This document shows positions 1-12,229 of a stretch of 64,000 nt of DNA, one piece after another. Under the pieces are notes generated by a model. That model saw only the letters and a program-made list of their open reading frames with translations. It made no database searches and was not told the origin of the DNA. A program made the translations under genes and the position numbers. The stretch covers positions 143,507 to 207,506 of the forward strand of contig WNNJ02002318.1 in the NCBI GenBank assembly GCA_012934845.2, given 5' to 3'. Origin of the DNA: Pomphorhynchus laevis. Lineage: Eukaryota; Acanthocephala; Palaeacanthocephala; Echinorhynchida; Pomphorhynchidae. The first letter of the stretch is position 1. Each line of letters begins with the position of its first letter.

Positions 1-1089
1 TGGTATAAAACACTATTTCAGTATTAATTCTAAAAAAGAATTTTTTGAATACACAAAAAGAATAAATTTTCAGAATATAAATACTTACGATTTTAGTACG
101 CTTTATATATCTAGATTTAGCAGATATTAAAGATGTATTACAAAAATTAATTAATCTTATACTCGGAAAAATATATACTAGTTATATACTAGTTAGAAAA
201 ATGTATACATGTTATAATAACTATAAAGCATATCTAACAAAAATTAAACCATCAAGTTAATTAAATGTATGGATAAAATTGAATTAAGAATCCTTAAATA
301 TTTTAATAAATCAAAATTATTTAAAGGTAGGGACATCTATATTTAGACAAATAAAAGGTGTTCCAATGGGTGGTAATAGTAGCCCAATTATAGCTGACTT
401 GTTTTTAAGCTTTATAGAATATGAATTTGTTCATAACTGTGTAAAAACTAAATCTAAACTATATAAATATATGAAATATATGTTTCGAAACATTGATGAT
501 ATATGTGTATTAAATTCTAATAATTTTTATTTAATTAGTGAACAAATTTATCCAGAAAGCCTTATTCTTAATAAAACCAATATTAATGATAAAGAAGGGA
601 TATATATAGATATAACCATTAAATTTACATCAATTAAATTACTTTTAATTTATATTGTAAAGATGACATTTAAATTTACAAAAAACATATTTTTGCATGA
701 GCATTAATGCATACCATATAATATAAAATATTATACATTAAGTAATGAAATTTTAAGAATTACAACAATTTGTAACGATATTGATTTTCTTCGAAATCAT
801 TTAAATAATTTAATAGATGCATATTTTAAACTAAGTTACTATAAAAATACCATAAAAGAGAAAATATTAAAATATATAAAAATCAAAACAATAATATTAA
901 AAATAAATTTAAAATTATGAACGGGAAATTTTTATGGATAGATAATAAATAATATACTTTGTATTAGAATAAGATACTATATAATCAAATTTAATAAGAA
1001 GAAATACGTCCTTAGCACGTATTTGACCCTGCTGCTATGTTGGGTAGAGGAATTAGAAGGCCGTAACCTGATAGCATAGTAGTTCCTCC
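1..1089 (+). mobile_element. Penelope-like element fragment with reverse transcriptase core and 3' tail
   Basis: The open stretch 366-707 encodes a reverse transcriptase palm: a GVPMGGNSSP..ADL block followed by an IDD catalytic box and a [11 protein letters not shown] block. Upstream (61-120) a degenerate FSTLY motif, usual in Penelope-type RTs, can be read. Downstream comes a thumb-like region (710-930) seen again at 30145-30471 and, reversed, at 50744-51028. No GIY-YIG endonuclease is visible, so this may be an endonuclease-lacking branch. The tail (960-1089) matches the other copies until it meets the next LINE at about 1090, where the copy is cut off in the middle of its ribozyme-like end. 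It is decayed and cannot be active. Assignment to PLE rests on RT motifs read by eye. Confidence 0.7.
1030..1089 (+). ncRNA. Truncated permuted hammerhead-like motif in PLE tail
   Basis: Strand C (CTGCTATGTTGGGT, then A as the UH base, then GAGGAA) and strand A (a mutated GAAA, then CCTGATAGCATAGTAG) are present, followed by TTCCTC, which pairs with GAGGAA over 6 bp. The CTGATGA strand is missing because another element begins at about 1090. Confidence 0.55.
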
Positions 1090-2900
1090 ACAGTAATCCA
1101 TGTTGAGCCACAAGTAAATTAGTCACAGTAGAACGGTTTTTCCGTAATCCATGTTGATTAACGCACAATAAATGATTGAACTCCAAATATTTGCTTATAT
1201 ATTTATACAGCAGTGACTCCATGACCCGACAACCTGCACCTGTTTAACTTACAGGTTTATCATTGTCGACATTAGAACGATCACCTTTTTGTCCAAAGGT
1301 TTTAATAAATGAACGCTTTCACATTTCTGGCATACAACCAGTAGTTATAGACGCAATGAAAATTCAATGCAAGGGGAAGCAGATATCATTCGTCAAAAAT
1401 TTAATATATAATATCGGAGACAATGAATCTGGGCATACGGACCCTGCTGATTTAATATTATTTAGTTAGCGTCTTACATCCTCAACGGAAACTAAATAAA
1501 AAATACTAGAAAAATATCAAGCAGGAATGCTTGCTATTTGTGAGTTTGAGTGCTGTGAAATCAATTTGAAATGATTGGCAAAGGCATTAACGATGTCACT
1601 GTTTTCTGTGAAAGATTTTCCACATTCAGATATAAATTTATGCACACATCCATGCATATTTTTGAAGTTTGCATACTTGAACAAAGAGCTCGGATTAAAG
1701 ACGGATTGTTTAGCCAATAGCTCTTAAAAATTTTGTCGTTTTTGATTTTTCAATGATATAATGCTATAAACAGGTTGCGAACAGCAATAAAAGAATTGTA
1801 AGCTAGTTGACCTAGTTAAGCTAGTTAACTTTTAATGAATTTAAAAGTTAACTGAATTTTTAATGAGTTTAAATTTGATAAATGCAATACATTTAACTTT
1901 TAATTATCTTTGAAGCTCACGGTCAAACCAAGGTTTGTAATGCATACCAACTTCTCGAACATTGTTTGGAGAATAACGACGAAGCAATTCAATGATACCG
2001 TTTGAAGCTGTTCCCATGGGCGACTGACACCTACTACAAGGGGATTTAGCCAGCACAAAATGAAAGGTACTGAGGAACTAAAGGCCTATTTGCTTTAAAA
2101 ATTACAATTGAATTTGAATGATAAATTACGGATGAAAAATCTAGTGAAATGTATAAATCTAAAAGGATAATTCAGTGATCCGATGCTTCTAAAGGTTCGA
2201 GATATGTAACTTTTCTATCAGCTTTTATCAGAAGTGAGGCATATATCTATTAAATATCATTGATTCCGAGTAAATAGTGTAAAATAACGCACATGTTGAA
2301 CAAGATTAAGAGTATTAATATAATTAAGTAGTTCACAATAGAAATAATCACACCCTGGCTCAGGTGTATAATTTTTCTAGTCTACATGTGGCATATTCAA
2401 ATTACCTATATGCAGGAGATGGTGCATATTGGCATAACGATACATATTACTGATAATGTAATTGGCTGTAACACAAGGACTACGATAAATAACACCGACG
2501 ATGATTGAATGACTATTGGCTAGAGATACAGTTGTTCATAAAATTTAAACATAATCAGATGATTTAGCTTCAAATATTGTCGCCACAATAATGCATTGCT
2601 TGTAATGTATTACTCCACTACCTCTCTGACATCAACGATTAGCACGAAACACGTAGTTGGATAATTTAACCTAGTTATCAGTAACATTAGAATTTAGTCA
2701 AGACTCAGTTAACACAACCAACAAAGGATTAGTTATATATATCCTTGATCTTAGCTCATCCATCTTATTTAGAAGATTGCGAGTTTTAGAGTAAAATACC
2801 AACCAACGATAATTGTTTTTATTCCTTGTTTCAATATTGACAATGCACTGTCATAAACCGTTGAAACAACAACGGAGACTTATGCTATGCTATATCATCT
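1090..2900 (-). mobile_element. CR1-like LINE, reverse strand, decayed, 3' truncated
   Basis: Read on the reverse strand from about 2880 down to 1090 the parts come in LINE ORF2 order. First an endonuclease start with NKMDELR and a TES box (2630-2810), then a VGVIYRSP..LLHIGNLNMP block (2380-2530), then a KPWFDREL linker (1920-1990), an FKYANFKN..FANHFK block (1517-1717), a KGDRSNVDND box (about 1263-1300) and an RT-1 block QHGLRKNRSTVTNLL (1130-1200). The catalytic palm is missing. Stops are frequent, so it is an old copy. Clade is inferred from the style of these motifs, similar to CR1 elements. Confidence 0.7.
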
Positions 2901-3230
2901 GATGTACTTCTATATCCTTTCGTATTTACTGAAGACCCATATGTAGCGGCAGAGGAGAACGCGGATGTGGTTCCAATAGAACCAGCTGGATCTACGTATT
3001 CTGTCGCACAACTTGAAAATTCAAAATATTCAGATTATTCTCTCCAAATAAAAAAAGTTTGAGATAAAATAACATACAATTACAGATTACAAATTGCAGA
3101 ATACAGATTACAGATTATTGCAGATTACAGTTGCAGATTAACTAAAGTTTGATTACTAATAAACATACAATCTAAAGTAAATACAATACAAATTTAAACC
3201 AAGCTTAGAAGAATTAGTAAATTGATATCC
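2900..3230. repeat. Short imperfect cagatta-type repeats before a LINE
   Basis: Between 3080 and 3140 the sequence repeats variants of ACAGATTAC several times. Nothing coding is seen here. It may be the 5' untranslated part of the following LINE or a simple repeat. Confidence 0.4.
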
Positions 3231-3351
3231 AGTTCAGAAACAGCGAAAATGATAAAACAAGACAGTAAAAGAGTAAAGTAAAAGCAGTATAACAAGGCAC
3301 AGGGCAGTAAAAGGCAAACTTGCTGAACCATTCAATCCTGAATTAGAACAG

Positions 3352-4740
3352 ATGCCACGGCATGTTGAATCGCAAGTTGCTTGTAGTAACAGTGCGTGTG
3401 GTTGTTGGACGGTTGTCATTCATACTTTTGATGACAAATCCGTGAAGGACAAAAATTTCCTGTGCGGAATTTGTGCAAGTGAAGCTCTTGACCGTCTGAA
3501 CTCTCAAATAAACAAGCTAACTGAGAGTATGAATGGTTTGTATTGACGAATCTGTTCTGACGAACAAGAAAACGCGAGTAGTGCCACAAGTTTTTGTGTT
3601 CAGGCTGTTGAGAGGGTTCTTTGTGCCAAGCCAGACAAGAGGCCATCTCGGTCCGTGCTTATTTCCGGAGAGTTGAATACCTGTCAAGTATTTGATACTG
3701 GTGACGGTCTGAAGGAAAGAGTAAAATCACCGTTGATGGTTAATGCTGTCAGTGACTCAGACGATACAATAATATCAAACGATCCTTCTCATCACAGAAC
3801 GGAAACGACTCCTAACTCCTTCAGCTGCACCTGGATGATGGAGCATAGTCACAGCATCATGGTTCCCAATATATATCCCACCCCTGACAGACTTGACGTC
3901 ACTACTGCTGATTTGCAGAGTTCGGTGTGCCGAACAAACCAATTCAAAAGTGATGCAATGCAAAGCGAAACTTGAGGAGTTACGAAATGCAGTATTAAAC
4001 CAAATGGAAATGAGTAGTATCAGCCACGTGTACCATCGGTACCTACTTTTACACAAATTCCTTCACCAAGTATCGGTAGCAGAGCTTGCAAGATAAATAG
4101 AGTTTCTGATCGAGGATCACAAACAGACCATGCAACAATAGATCAGTGCACTACAAAGAAGATCGTCCCAATTTCGGCAACTCATTCTGGAGCCTCTCCT
4201 GCGGCAACTCGTCTGGAGCAGCGATCTATCCGGACCCCACGTTCGAGTAACATACGAGATAAAAAATCTGTTATAGATAGATCCAAATGTGTGATCTTTG
4301 TCAACGTTTATGAGTCCCAATCCGACAGTGCTCAAAATCGTATTAATGATGATGTTGGCTAGTGCGGCAGATCCTATCCGGCGTTTTCGTTGAGGGTGAG
4401 GAAGGTTTGACAGAATCTCTACAGGTCTTGGCCCTTCACAGAATCGGCAAAAAGACGGAAATGGTAAGACTAGATTACTAAGATTAGTTTGTGCGTCTTC
4501 TAATCAAGCCGCTTCCATTCTTAATAGAGCTTACAGATTAGCGGGTACGTCTATGCGCATCTTCAAGGACCTTTCGATCGAGGATCGCCGTCAATTGTCT
4601 CTTGCTAGGAAGGAACTATATAACAGGCGTCAATTAGGTGAGGAGGATTTATGTATCCGAAATTTTCGGGTGGTTCGACGCCGACCATTTGTACGGTGGG
4701 AGAAGTTAACTATAAAAACTCAACAAAGGATGCTTTAGGA
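3352..4740 (+). pseudogene. LINE ORF1 remnant with PHD-like zinc finger
   Basis: The first piece (3352-3546) has spaced Cys/His residues and a W-x3-H element resembling a PHD-type finger, which CR1 ORF1 proteins often carry: VACSNSACGCWTVVIH, then FLCGICAS. A leucine-rich stretch (RLNSQINKLTESM) follows, probably a coiled coil. The last piece (4430-4740) has a basic RNA-binding type segment with DLSIEDRRQLSLARKEL, GEEDLCIRNFRVV, as found at the end of CR1 ORF1. The middle is broken into several frames. Function known for the family: RNA binding and particle formation during retrotransposition. Confidence 0.65.
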
Positions 4741-4778
4741 GACTTGGATTCATTTCGTACCATCTTATCGAAAGTCCG

Positions 4779-5750
4779 GTGAATTACGGTAGTCATCCTA
4801 TCAGGATTGCATGTTCGAATGTTCGCAGCTTAGTCTCTAAATTTGATGAGTTCAACTTTTATTTATCAAACAGCGACGTGTCTATTTTCGCACTCACTGA
4901 GACCTGGCTGCACAGTGGTATTGATGACAATTGTGTTAACATCCCGGGCTTCTCACTATTAAGAACTGACCGAGGAAACACCCGCCGTGGTGGTGGGGTT
5001 GCGATCTATGTAGACAACAAAATGATTGTGACCAACGTCATGTCATATCGAGATGATGATCTATTGGAGTCGCTCTCTTTAACAGTGAAATCGGGTGATA
5101 CGACAATGTCGATTTGCGTTTGCTATCGTACTTCGCGCACTTGCTGCTTGAAACATGACATGATCAGTTATTTCACGAAAGTGTCGAAACCGTCCAATTT
5201 CATCCTTCTTGGTGACTTTAATATTCCGAACCTAACTGGGAGCTCCCATTTCGAATGTCCTCGCGGTGTAAGTAAGATGGATGTCGACTTATGGAATTTT
5301 CTTGTGAACGATTTAGCTCTTATACAACAAGTCACTCAGTCAACTAGGTTTATGGGAAATAGCTCCTCGTTATTGGATTTAGTTTTCAGTAAAACATTTC
5401 TTGACATACGTGAAGTTCAATATGACCCTCCCATTCGACTCAGTGACCATCTTGTCATTAAGTTTTTTACTGGTTTCTGTGCCGAAGCCCCACCTAACGC
5501 AGTTAAGTACTTCGAACGCAAATGGAATAAGGTGGATACGGATGCCCTCCGTAAGCTTACAGTACGATTGGGTCTTCACAACAGTGTTGTCAGTGATATC
5601 GATGATTGGAAAACTTTGTCTGTTTCTCTCAACTATCTTACTGATTGCGTAGCTCCATTGAAAACCGTACAATCCTCTTCGAAACTTAAACCTCCGTGGT
5701 TTGATCATGAGTTCCTTGACATTTTGAAGATGCGAAATAAACTATTTTAG
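4779..5750 (+). pseudogene. LINE ORF2 endonuclease (EEP) domain
   Basis: A 323-codon open stretch with the apurinic-type endonuclease signature in order: RIACSNVRSLVSKFDE (res. 8-23), LTETWLHSGI (about 40), RRGGGVAIYV (about 70), CYRTS (about 112), LLGDFNIPN (about 145) and SDHLVI (about 225). All catalytic boxes except a drifted N-terminus can be seen. The frame runs past the stop at 5748-5750 with similar composition (SSLKIQGLRSEYLQYRRRF), so that stop is a later mutation. In live LINEs this domain nicks the target DNA to prime reverse transcription. Confidence 0.85.
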
Positions 5751-5911
5751 TCATCTCTGAAAATTCAGGGTCTTCGGTCAGAATACCTTCAATATCGTCG
5801 TCGTTTCAGCTCTATAAAGAAAATAAAAAGACAAAGGTATGAAGCTGGAATAATATCATCATATCGAACTTCTTCCAAACCATTCTGGCGGTATGTGAAT
5901 CAAAATAAAAA

Positions 5912-6865
5912 ATGATTCAATCAATTACAGTGTTAAATCATGAGGGCAGAATTGTACGAGAACCTGATAAAATCGTGAGTGTGCTAAAGACAGCGTTTGA
6001 ACTTGATTGTTACACGCCATCTAAAGGCTTCCGTATAGCGCACACTCCTGAGGCATTCACGTCGTATATGCCGCTTGTTCAACCGGCTGAGGTTTTGCGG
6101 GAACTGCACGGATTGTCACCATATACTTCGGTCGGCCCAGACGGTATACACCCCTTTATCCTCCGGAATCTCCATGATCTATTAGCATCGCCACTATCAG
6201 AGATGTTTAACATGTCGATACATACTTCGCGCATCCCTGATCACTGGAGACAATCTTACGTCATCCCCATTCATAAAAAGGGTAGCAGAGACGATTCTTT
6301 CAATTATCGTGCAGTATGCCTGACGAGTATTGTATGCAAATGCCTCGAGAGGTTTGTGCATAAATACATTATCACCCACATGGAAAGAGGTAAGCTACTA
6401 CACCAATCTCAGCATGGCTTTCGTACCGGCAGGTCCTGCCTTAGCAATCTAATTACGGCACGTGAAAGTTGGACAGACATAGTTGCAAACGGGGATATGG
6501 TTGATGTAATTTACATTGACTTTAGTAGGGCGTTCGACCGAGTACCGCACGATATTTTGCTTTTACTGTTGACTCAATACGGGATTGATCTGAGTGTAGT
6601 TCGTTGGATCGAGTTGTTCCTGAAAGGTCGATCATATCAAGTTAGGTTAGGGAGTAGCCTTTCTCCTCCACGAAATACTTACGCGAGTGATCCTCAGGGA
6701 TCGGTCCTGAAACCCTTGTTATTCAATATTTTTCTTCAGGATATACTTGTAAGATTAGAATGTGATGTACAAGCGTTTACGGATGACCTGAAGTTATGGA
6801 AGTATGTTTGTTCATATGATAACTGTTTGGAGCTTCAAGATGACCTCGACACTATAAACATATAG
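5912..6865 (+). pseudogene. LINE ORF2 reverse transcriptase domain
   Basis: Non-LTR RT blocks in order: VGPDGIHPFIL, WRQSYVIPIHKKGSRDD, CLERFVHKYI, QHGFRTGRSC, VIYIDFSRAFDRVPHDIL, the QGSVLKPLLFNIFLQDI block and AFTDDLKLWK. The family box is FADD; here it reads FTDD. The residue before QGSVL has also drifted from the usual GVPQGS. The catalytic DD pair is kept, but the rest is decayed. It follows the endonuclease by about 160 bp in another frame. Confidence 0.85.
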
Positions 6866-7038
6866 AGCAAGACGACGGGGTTGCTTTTGAATACCTCGAA
6901 GTGCAGTCACATGCACTTAGGAGTTAAGAAATTTTTTTGTGTATAGTTTAGGCGGTAAGCCAATTGAACAGGTACAGTGCACTAGAGACTTAGGGGTACT
7001 TGTGCACGAATCGTTAAAGAGTCGTCCAAACACTTAAA

Positions 7039-7479
7039 GTGATGTACAACTCAATAATTAGGCCCATTCTTTTATACTGTACACCAGCAACATTTCCGTG
7101 CACGCGAGGCGAGCTGAATGATTTAGAAAATGTTCTTCGCATGTTGACGAGGTGCTGTCGTCTTCCGAGTAGTTATTCTTATAGGGATCGCTTGCGAGGG
7201 ATAGGCATACCGTCGGTTCGGTCTGCGATAGTGTGTAGCGACATCTTATGCTTCAGAGATATGATACTCGGACATGTTGGGTGGCCGGCAAACTGTATCC
7301 AGCGGAACAAACGTGATACGAATCGGGGCCACTCTTTGACTGTGAAAATGCTGCACCATGGGAAACTGTCTAGAATCAGTCGCCTATCGCACCGAGCGGT
7401 GAGGATGTGGAACTTACTTCCGGAGGATATGGTCGCTATTCAGAGTAAACAGCAGTTCATGCGGAGGATGGAGCAATGA
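7039..7479 (+). pseudogene. LINE ORF2 C-terminal region
   Basis: Begins with YNSIIRPILLYCTPATFPCTRGE, the usual post-RT block in which a surface helix precedes LENVLRMLTRCC. A terminal LSHRAVRMWNLLPEDMV motif is common at the very end of CR1/Jockey-type ORF2. The short 3' UTR follows and ends in AAAT repeats. Confidence 0.8.
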
Positions 7480-7699
7480 CTGTGCGAGACAAACTCACAG
7501 TCTATACCGGATCGTTATCCTTGGGAGGAATGTTGAATTTTTTTCTTTTCAATTTTTTTCATGTGATCAGACAAAACAGCCCTACGGCTAGTCTTGTAAT
7601 TGAATAAATAAATAAATAAATTTAAAGCGTTGTCTTAGAAGTTCTTTCACTTAAAGAAGTTGATTACGCTAATCAATAATAAGATATTGTAAAATTTAA

Positions 7700-7930
7700 A
7701 TAAGAGTTCATGAAAAATTTCGTAGAATCATTCCAACAGATTCATCATTAATTAGAATAGCTTTCAATAAACTTGGATGGGAGTTGTTTTCTGCAGATTT
7801 CTTTCCCAAACGGAAGTGGAACTCTATTTTGATTTGCAATAATTTGTCGTGAGGTAGATCGCACAATTTTTTCGAAAAGACATTTCGAACGCGCATAAGA
7901 TCATCATTCATGCTATGCTGAATGTTCATA
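7700..7930 (-). pseudogene. CR1-type ORF1 fragment
   Basis: On the reverse strand a 73-codon piece reads FSKKLCDLPHDKLLQ, FHFRLGKKS, HPSLLKAILINDES and VGMILRNFS. This is the RxGK..RPLLI..L....VLRN pattern of CR1-like ORF1 C-termini, the same region as 4500-4700 but in a different family. Isolated fragment. Confidence 0.5.
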
Positions 7931-8289
7931 GAATCAGATACTGGTATGTTAGTAAAAATTATTACTCGAGGAGATTTATGATTTTTCTACAGTTTAGTGT
8001 GTACTTGCATATATGATGAAGAAAAATGTCATAACGACGGTTAGTTGGTGTACATGTGACTCGTTGAGACTGGGCATTGATTGGTTAGCTACTGTGAGGA
8101 ATGCAAAACAGCCTGATCAGCGTGAGGTGATTCGATTAAAGATGCTGTACAATTAGTGTCGTTTACATGTATGATGATTTCTTATAATAATAACGATTTT
8201 GTTAAAAAACTAAATACAACCGCTAAAAAGGCTTAAAAAGTAAAACATGTGAAAGAAAACAGGAAGTAATGTATGATCAGTTTAACGTC

Positions 8290-11200
8290 ATACTTCTTCT
8301 CTATAATTACGGCCTCATTTCCATAGGGATATGAGCCCCACAGCCGACCCAATACGCCGCCTTCCGACTGAACCACCCTGGGTCTTTCAACCACGAAGAA
8401 TACAATGAAGAGCTTGACCTTAGTCTTTGCTATAAGGGATGTTCTCTTGAAAAGAATACTAATCCTGAGATAGCACAAGTACCCAGAGGCGCACTTAAGC
8501 TTTTACCACCCAATGACAGATGCTGAGCCCGTATCAGGGTCCACCTAAGTCTCTTTAGGATACGTTTAAGCCTATTCAGGTCAGCTCCCGCAGTCCAGTT
8601 CACGGTAATGTTGGACCCCAGGTATTTTACGCGACTTGTGAAGGTAATGAGTGGTTGAGGCTACAAAATGGAGGAGAGTGCAGAGGGTGCTAGTCTCCTA
8701 AAGTTTCTTTTTGGTGGCAGGGGTTCCATGAAAGACGATCACCTGCGATTTATTGGATTTTAAAATAATATTGGATGAGGGTAACTGATCTTTTAATCTT
8801 AAAAAGAAACGGCTGATGACCGAGACTACATCTTTGCACCTGCGTCCAGAAAACAGGATTGTGCTATTATCATCGTATACCACCAGATGTTGATCTCGTT
8901 TAATTTTTTTGTAGAGTTCAATGGAGGCAGCAAGATACAAGATTGGAGAAAGTGGGGAGCCTTGAAGCACCCCTGCAAATAGGATAGAACTGACGTGCAC
9001 AAAGGTCGTCTTCATAGAAGAATCGCTTGGTGTACAGCAATATTTCTACCCTGTTAGCAATTATCGCAGGCAACCCAAGGGGCCAGAGAGAAGAGATAAC
9101 AAAGGGAATGGAAATGCGGTCAAATGCAACAGAAAAGTCAAGTAAAACAGCCACAGCAAGTTGATGACTATTTTCCCAACAAAACTGATGCACTTCACCT
9201 ATTGCTGAATGAATCGAGCGATCCTTTACATACCCATAAAAACCTGGTGGGATTAAATTTCGCCTACAGATGATCACGGATTTTACGCGCAAGCGCCTTT
9301 TCGTAGATGGAGATGAGGGAGTTTTGAATCGAGATAGACCGCAGATCTTTAGGACATTAAATCGATTTCTTTTTTGGTATAAAAATCAACGGCTGATATT
9401 AATGCCAGCAACATCGGACGGGGAGGCTAATAGCATTGTTATGGCTACATACTTTCTCTGACTGTATGTCAAAAGCTGACAGACACGAGTGGAGAGTGGC
9501 ACATGGTATTTGTAGGTGCCCGAGAGTGACTCCCAGGAGTTAAGGATATCTGTAACAGATAAGTCCCTGCTCCAGAAGTCACACCAAAGCGGGATTGGTT
9601 GGGAGATTTAGTGGCTCCATAATTATGTAAGGGATAGTGACTCCTCCAAAACTTGGTCAAGGCCTATACTACCAATCAAGCCCAATGCTTTATCTTTTCA
9701 ACAGACAAACTAATCCTTCTTACATATCTTCTAAAAGGAAGATTTAAAGGGTTTAGGTGAGCAATGTTCGCCCTATCCTTCCCCAGCTGGAACCTATATC
9801 TAGTGCTCCAATATTCATTCGAGAGGGCCTGTCTGGCGGAAACAGAGAGATTAGGAAGCTGTAGCATATTAGCTAGGTCCTTGAGTTTTGTTAGAGTGAA
9901 ATTGTAAATACGACCTTTATAGCTAGTCAAAAGCAACGCGGTTGCTTGCGAAGAAAAATTAAATTCGGTCAAACTCACATTACCAATTTTGGGAAAGAGT
10001 TGGATAGATGCCTGGAAGATCGCTACTCTGATAGGATCAAAGTGAAAACTCCTTCAAAGTAACCTATCTTCTTCTATCCGCCAGCGAATTAGGTCATGAG
10101 AGATTGTCTGTTGTTGGCGCGACTGCTCAGTACAGATGGGTTTCAACAACCACATCTTATGAAGCAGTAATATATCGAGGATATAGTTAGTTGTTGAGCA
10201 ATTAATGGTAGAGGACGATGGTTTGTGAATGAGATAGTCGTTCGTTGCTCCGCGAAGCGCTGAATTAATCCAACGACCAGTTCTGTCGTTAAAATCACCA
10301 AGTAACATGTCATAACCACTACCTAAAATTCTATCCAGGAGGTCACGGTTCTTGTGAATATCCCCTGGACAGATGTAGATATTGGTTATACTGATGCGTT
10401 TACCGTTCTTACAGAGTGATATAATTAAACAAGACAGGGCTGGACAAGAGTAGTTTAACAGAAGGGAAAATCTTAAGGAGCATTTATCTAGGGTTAAAAG
10501 ACCTTGATATGAGATTAGTGAGGTGGGGTTATGTACGGAGTATAGTGGGTGTAGATGTGCTTTGGAATAAATCGAGTAATGTCTTGGGGGAGACGTATAA
10601 ACCGCGTCTCCTGAAGGACTATAACATCTGCATCTCTACCATATAAAAGTCTAAGGGCAGAAGCCTCTTTTGAATTCCATCAAAGGATATTAAGTAAAAA
10701 GGCTCCTGATTACTTTGCATTGTTATGGATTAGCTAGGAGAGGATATTCCTCCTTATTTGGAACCAGAGGTCGATGGTCGCCCTTCACACTCCCGGTCAC
10801 AACCGCTGAGTTCAATTGCCCTTGGGCAATATCTTTATTTCCTTGTATTAATTGCCACGCTTAGCCATTTTTTGAAGGGCGGACTGTTGCAGGTGCTAGA
10901 TTGTGGGCTGAGGCATTTATTATTTGCTTTTGGTACTACATTAGAGAGTGTCAGTAATGAGTCGTTAGTTGTCCTGTTTTGTCCTAGTAGTGTTCCAATT
11001 AGTGACGTAATCATTGATTGCATCTCTTTTATTGTTGCCTGATGCTTTAAATCAATCATTCTTATAACATCCAGGTCAGAGAGAGAACAGGATGCGGATG
11101 AAGCCAAGGTCCGGTTGGAATTTATTATAGGTTCATTGAACTTGAAGTGTTAGTTCTTGTATTCTCTGAATGATATACGTTTCCTAGACCAAGCGAAGTG

Positions 11201-12010
11201 TAACCCACCGCAATTGATACATACTGGTGTGCTCTTACATTTGTTTATTTAATTAGAGTCATTTTGCTGCATACTACACAAAGATGAGGGTTTGCACAAT
11301 TAGAGCCCCAATTCCCCCATTTATGGCATATAGATCAGTGAGGAAACGTATAGTCATCCGTTCCAATGTATGTGAATTTTATATTGCATCCCATAAAGGG
11401 ATTGCAACAGGATTTTGCGAGTATTTCAGCGTTGTCTACTGGGGTTGAAGCAAACGCTATATTCAGAGTAGTGACATTCCTCCCATTAGAAATCTTAAAT
11501 TATTTAGGCTGAATCTATTTTCGAATAAGTTCAATTCATCACTATCAATCTCTAATGGTAGATTGGTGATTTTAACTGAGGCCGAGATAGGTTTGTATTG
11601 AACATAGAGAGAGCTATAATGCTGATTTATAAATTTCGTGAATTCTAGTGCTAAATCTGATGTGACAAAAGATAATCTCAATTCTGATTCAAAATATCGA
11701 ATAGAATTGTAAATAACACGATCTTTGTATATGTTCATAAATTCTTTAAGGAATGTTTCATAAATTTTAGACCTCTCTATTGGTTTTTGAAATTTAATGA
11801 AGATAAAGTTGGTGAGCTTCCTCACTGGGGGAGCTCCCCCTGAACTGAAATATCGTTTAAATTATCACTAACCTTCTTTTCTGAAACTTGTTATCGTAAG
11901 ATACCTCATATTTGTCAACTTCTTTTGGTATTTTGCTTGTACTTTCGACGATTTTGCTGGAAACTGCTAATTTGTTTGAACGCTCCAACGTGCACAAATT
12001 CATTCGCTTC
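8290..12010 (-). mobile_element. I/Jockey-like LINE, copy 2, reverse strand, heavily decayed
   Basis: Reads from about 12010 down to 8290 and follows the better copy at 59206-62760 block by block. ORF1 piece at 11463-11825, ORF2 endonuclease end at 10054-10308, linker 9676-9978, RT pieces 8918-9292 and 8698-9015, and the same 3' end (8300-8400 matches 59228-59330). RT blocks seen: NLIPPGFYGYVKDRSIHSA, AVAVLLDFSVAFDRIS, QGSPLSPILYLAASI, VVYDDNSTILF. The family YADD box is altered here. It is broken in many places; divergence from the 59-62 kb copy shows that the family has been around for long. Confidence 0.85.
11463..11825 (-). pseudogene. I-like LINE ORF1 (gag-like) N-terminal piece
   Basis: A 120-codon reverse-strand open stretch: KPIERSKIYETFLKEFM, RVIYNSIRYFESELRLSFVTSDLALEF, YKPISASVKITNLPLEID. 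It aligns by eye with the reverse piece at 62395-62640 (PIEKHCLFKTFLREF, NNRIIFNSVKVLDNSLRVSFTSHDI), so both are the same ORF1 region. A beta-rich RNA-binding fold is likely but not shown. Confidence 0.6.
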
Positions 12011-12229
12011 ATGTTTATTCAAGATAGGACGCATTCTTGAGGTATATCATTTTTATTCGTTACGTTGTTTGAATAATTCGGCATGCTAAGTGATCGCGAA
12101 TTGCGTTGACTTCGAGTCAAAGTACGAACGATTTCAATTACTTTAGTTGCAACTTTTTGGGCTGAGATTTGAAAAGAATTATTTCTGTCGCATGATTGAT
12201 TTCCCCGCTAAAGTTCAAGTTACCATAAT

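Larger units (their letters stand above)
3231..7621 (+). mobile_element. Near full-length CR1-like LINE, decayed
   Basis: One + strand element with ORF1 pieces (3352-4740), an endonuclease (4779-5750), an RT (5912-6865), a C-terminal region (7039-7479) and a 3' end in (AAAT)n at 7603-7621, the short repeat tail typical of CR1-type LINEs. The 5' boundary is uncertain. The reading frame is broken in several places and key boxes have drifted, so it is inactive. GC content and codon use are clearly richer than the surrounding DNA. Confidence 0.85.

Noticed and set aside
1263-1469. Forward open frame of 68 codons
   Set aside because: It is the opposite strand of a CR1-like LINE; the reverse reading has RT motifs such as KGDRSNVDN.
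10758-11042. Forward 94-codon open frame
   Set aside because: Opposite strand of ORF1 of the decayed I-like LINE; the reverse frame fits the copy at 61637-62035.
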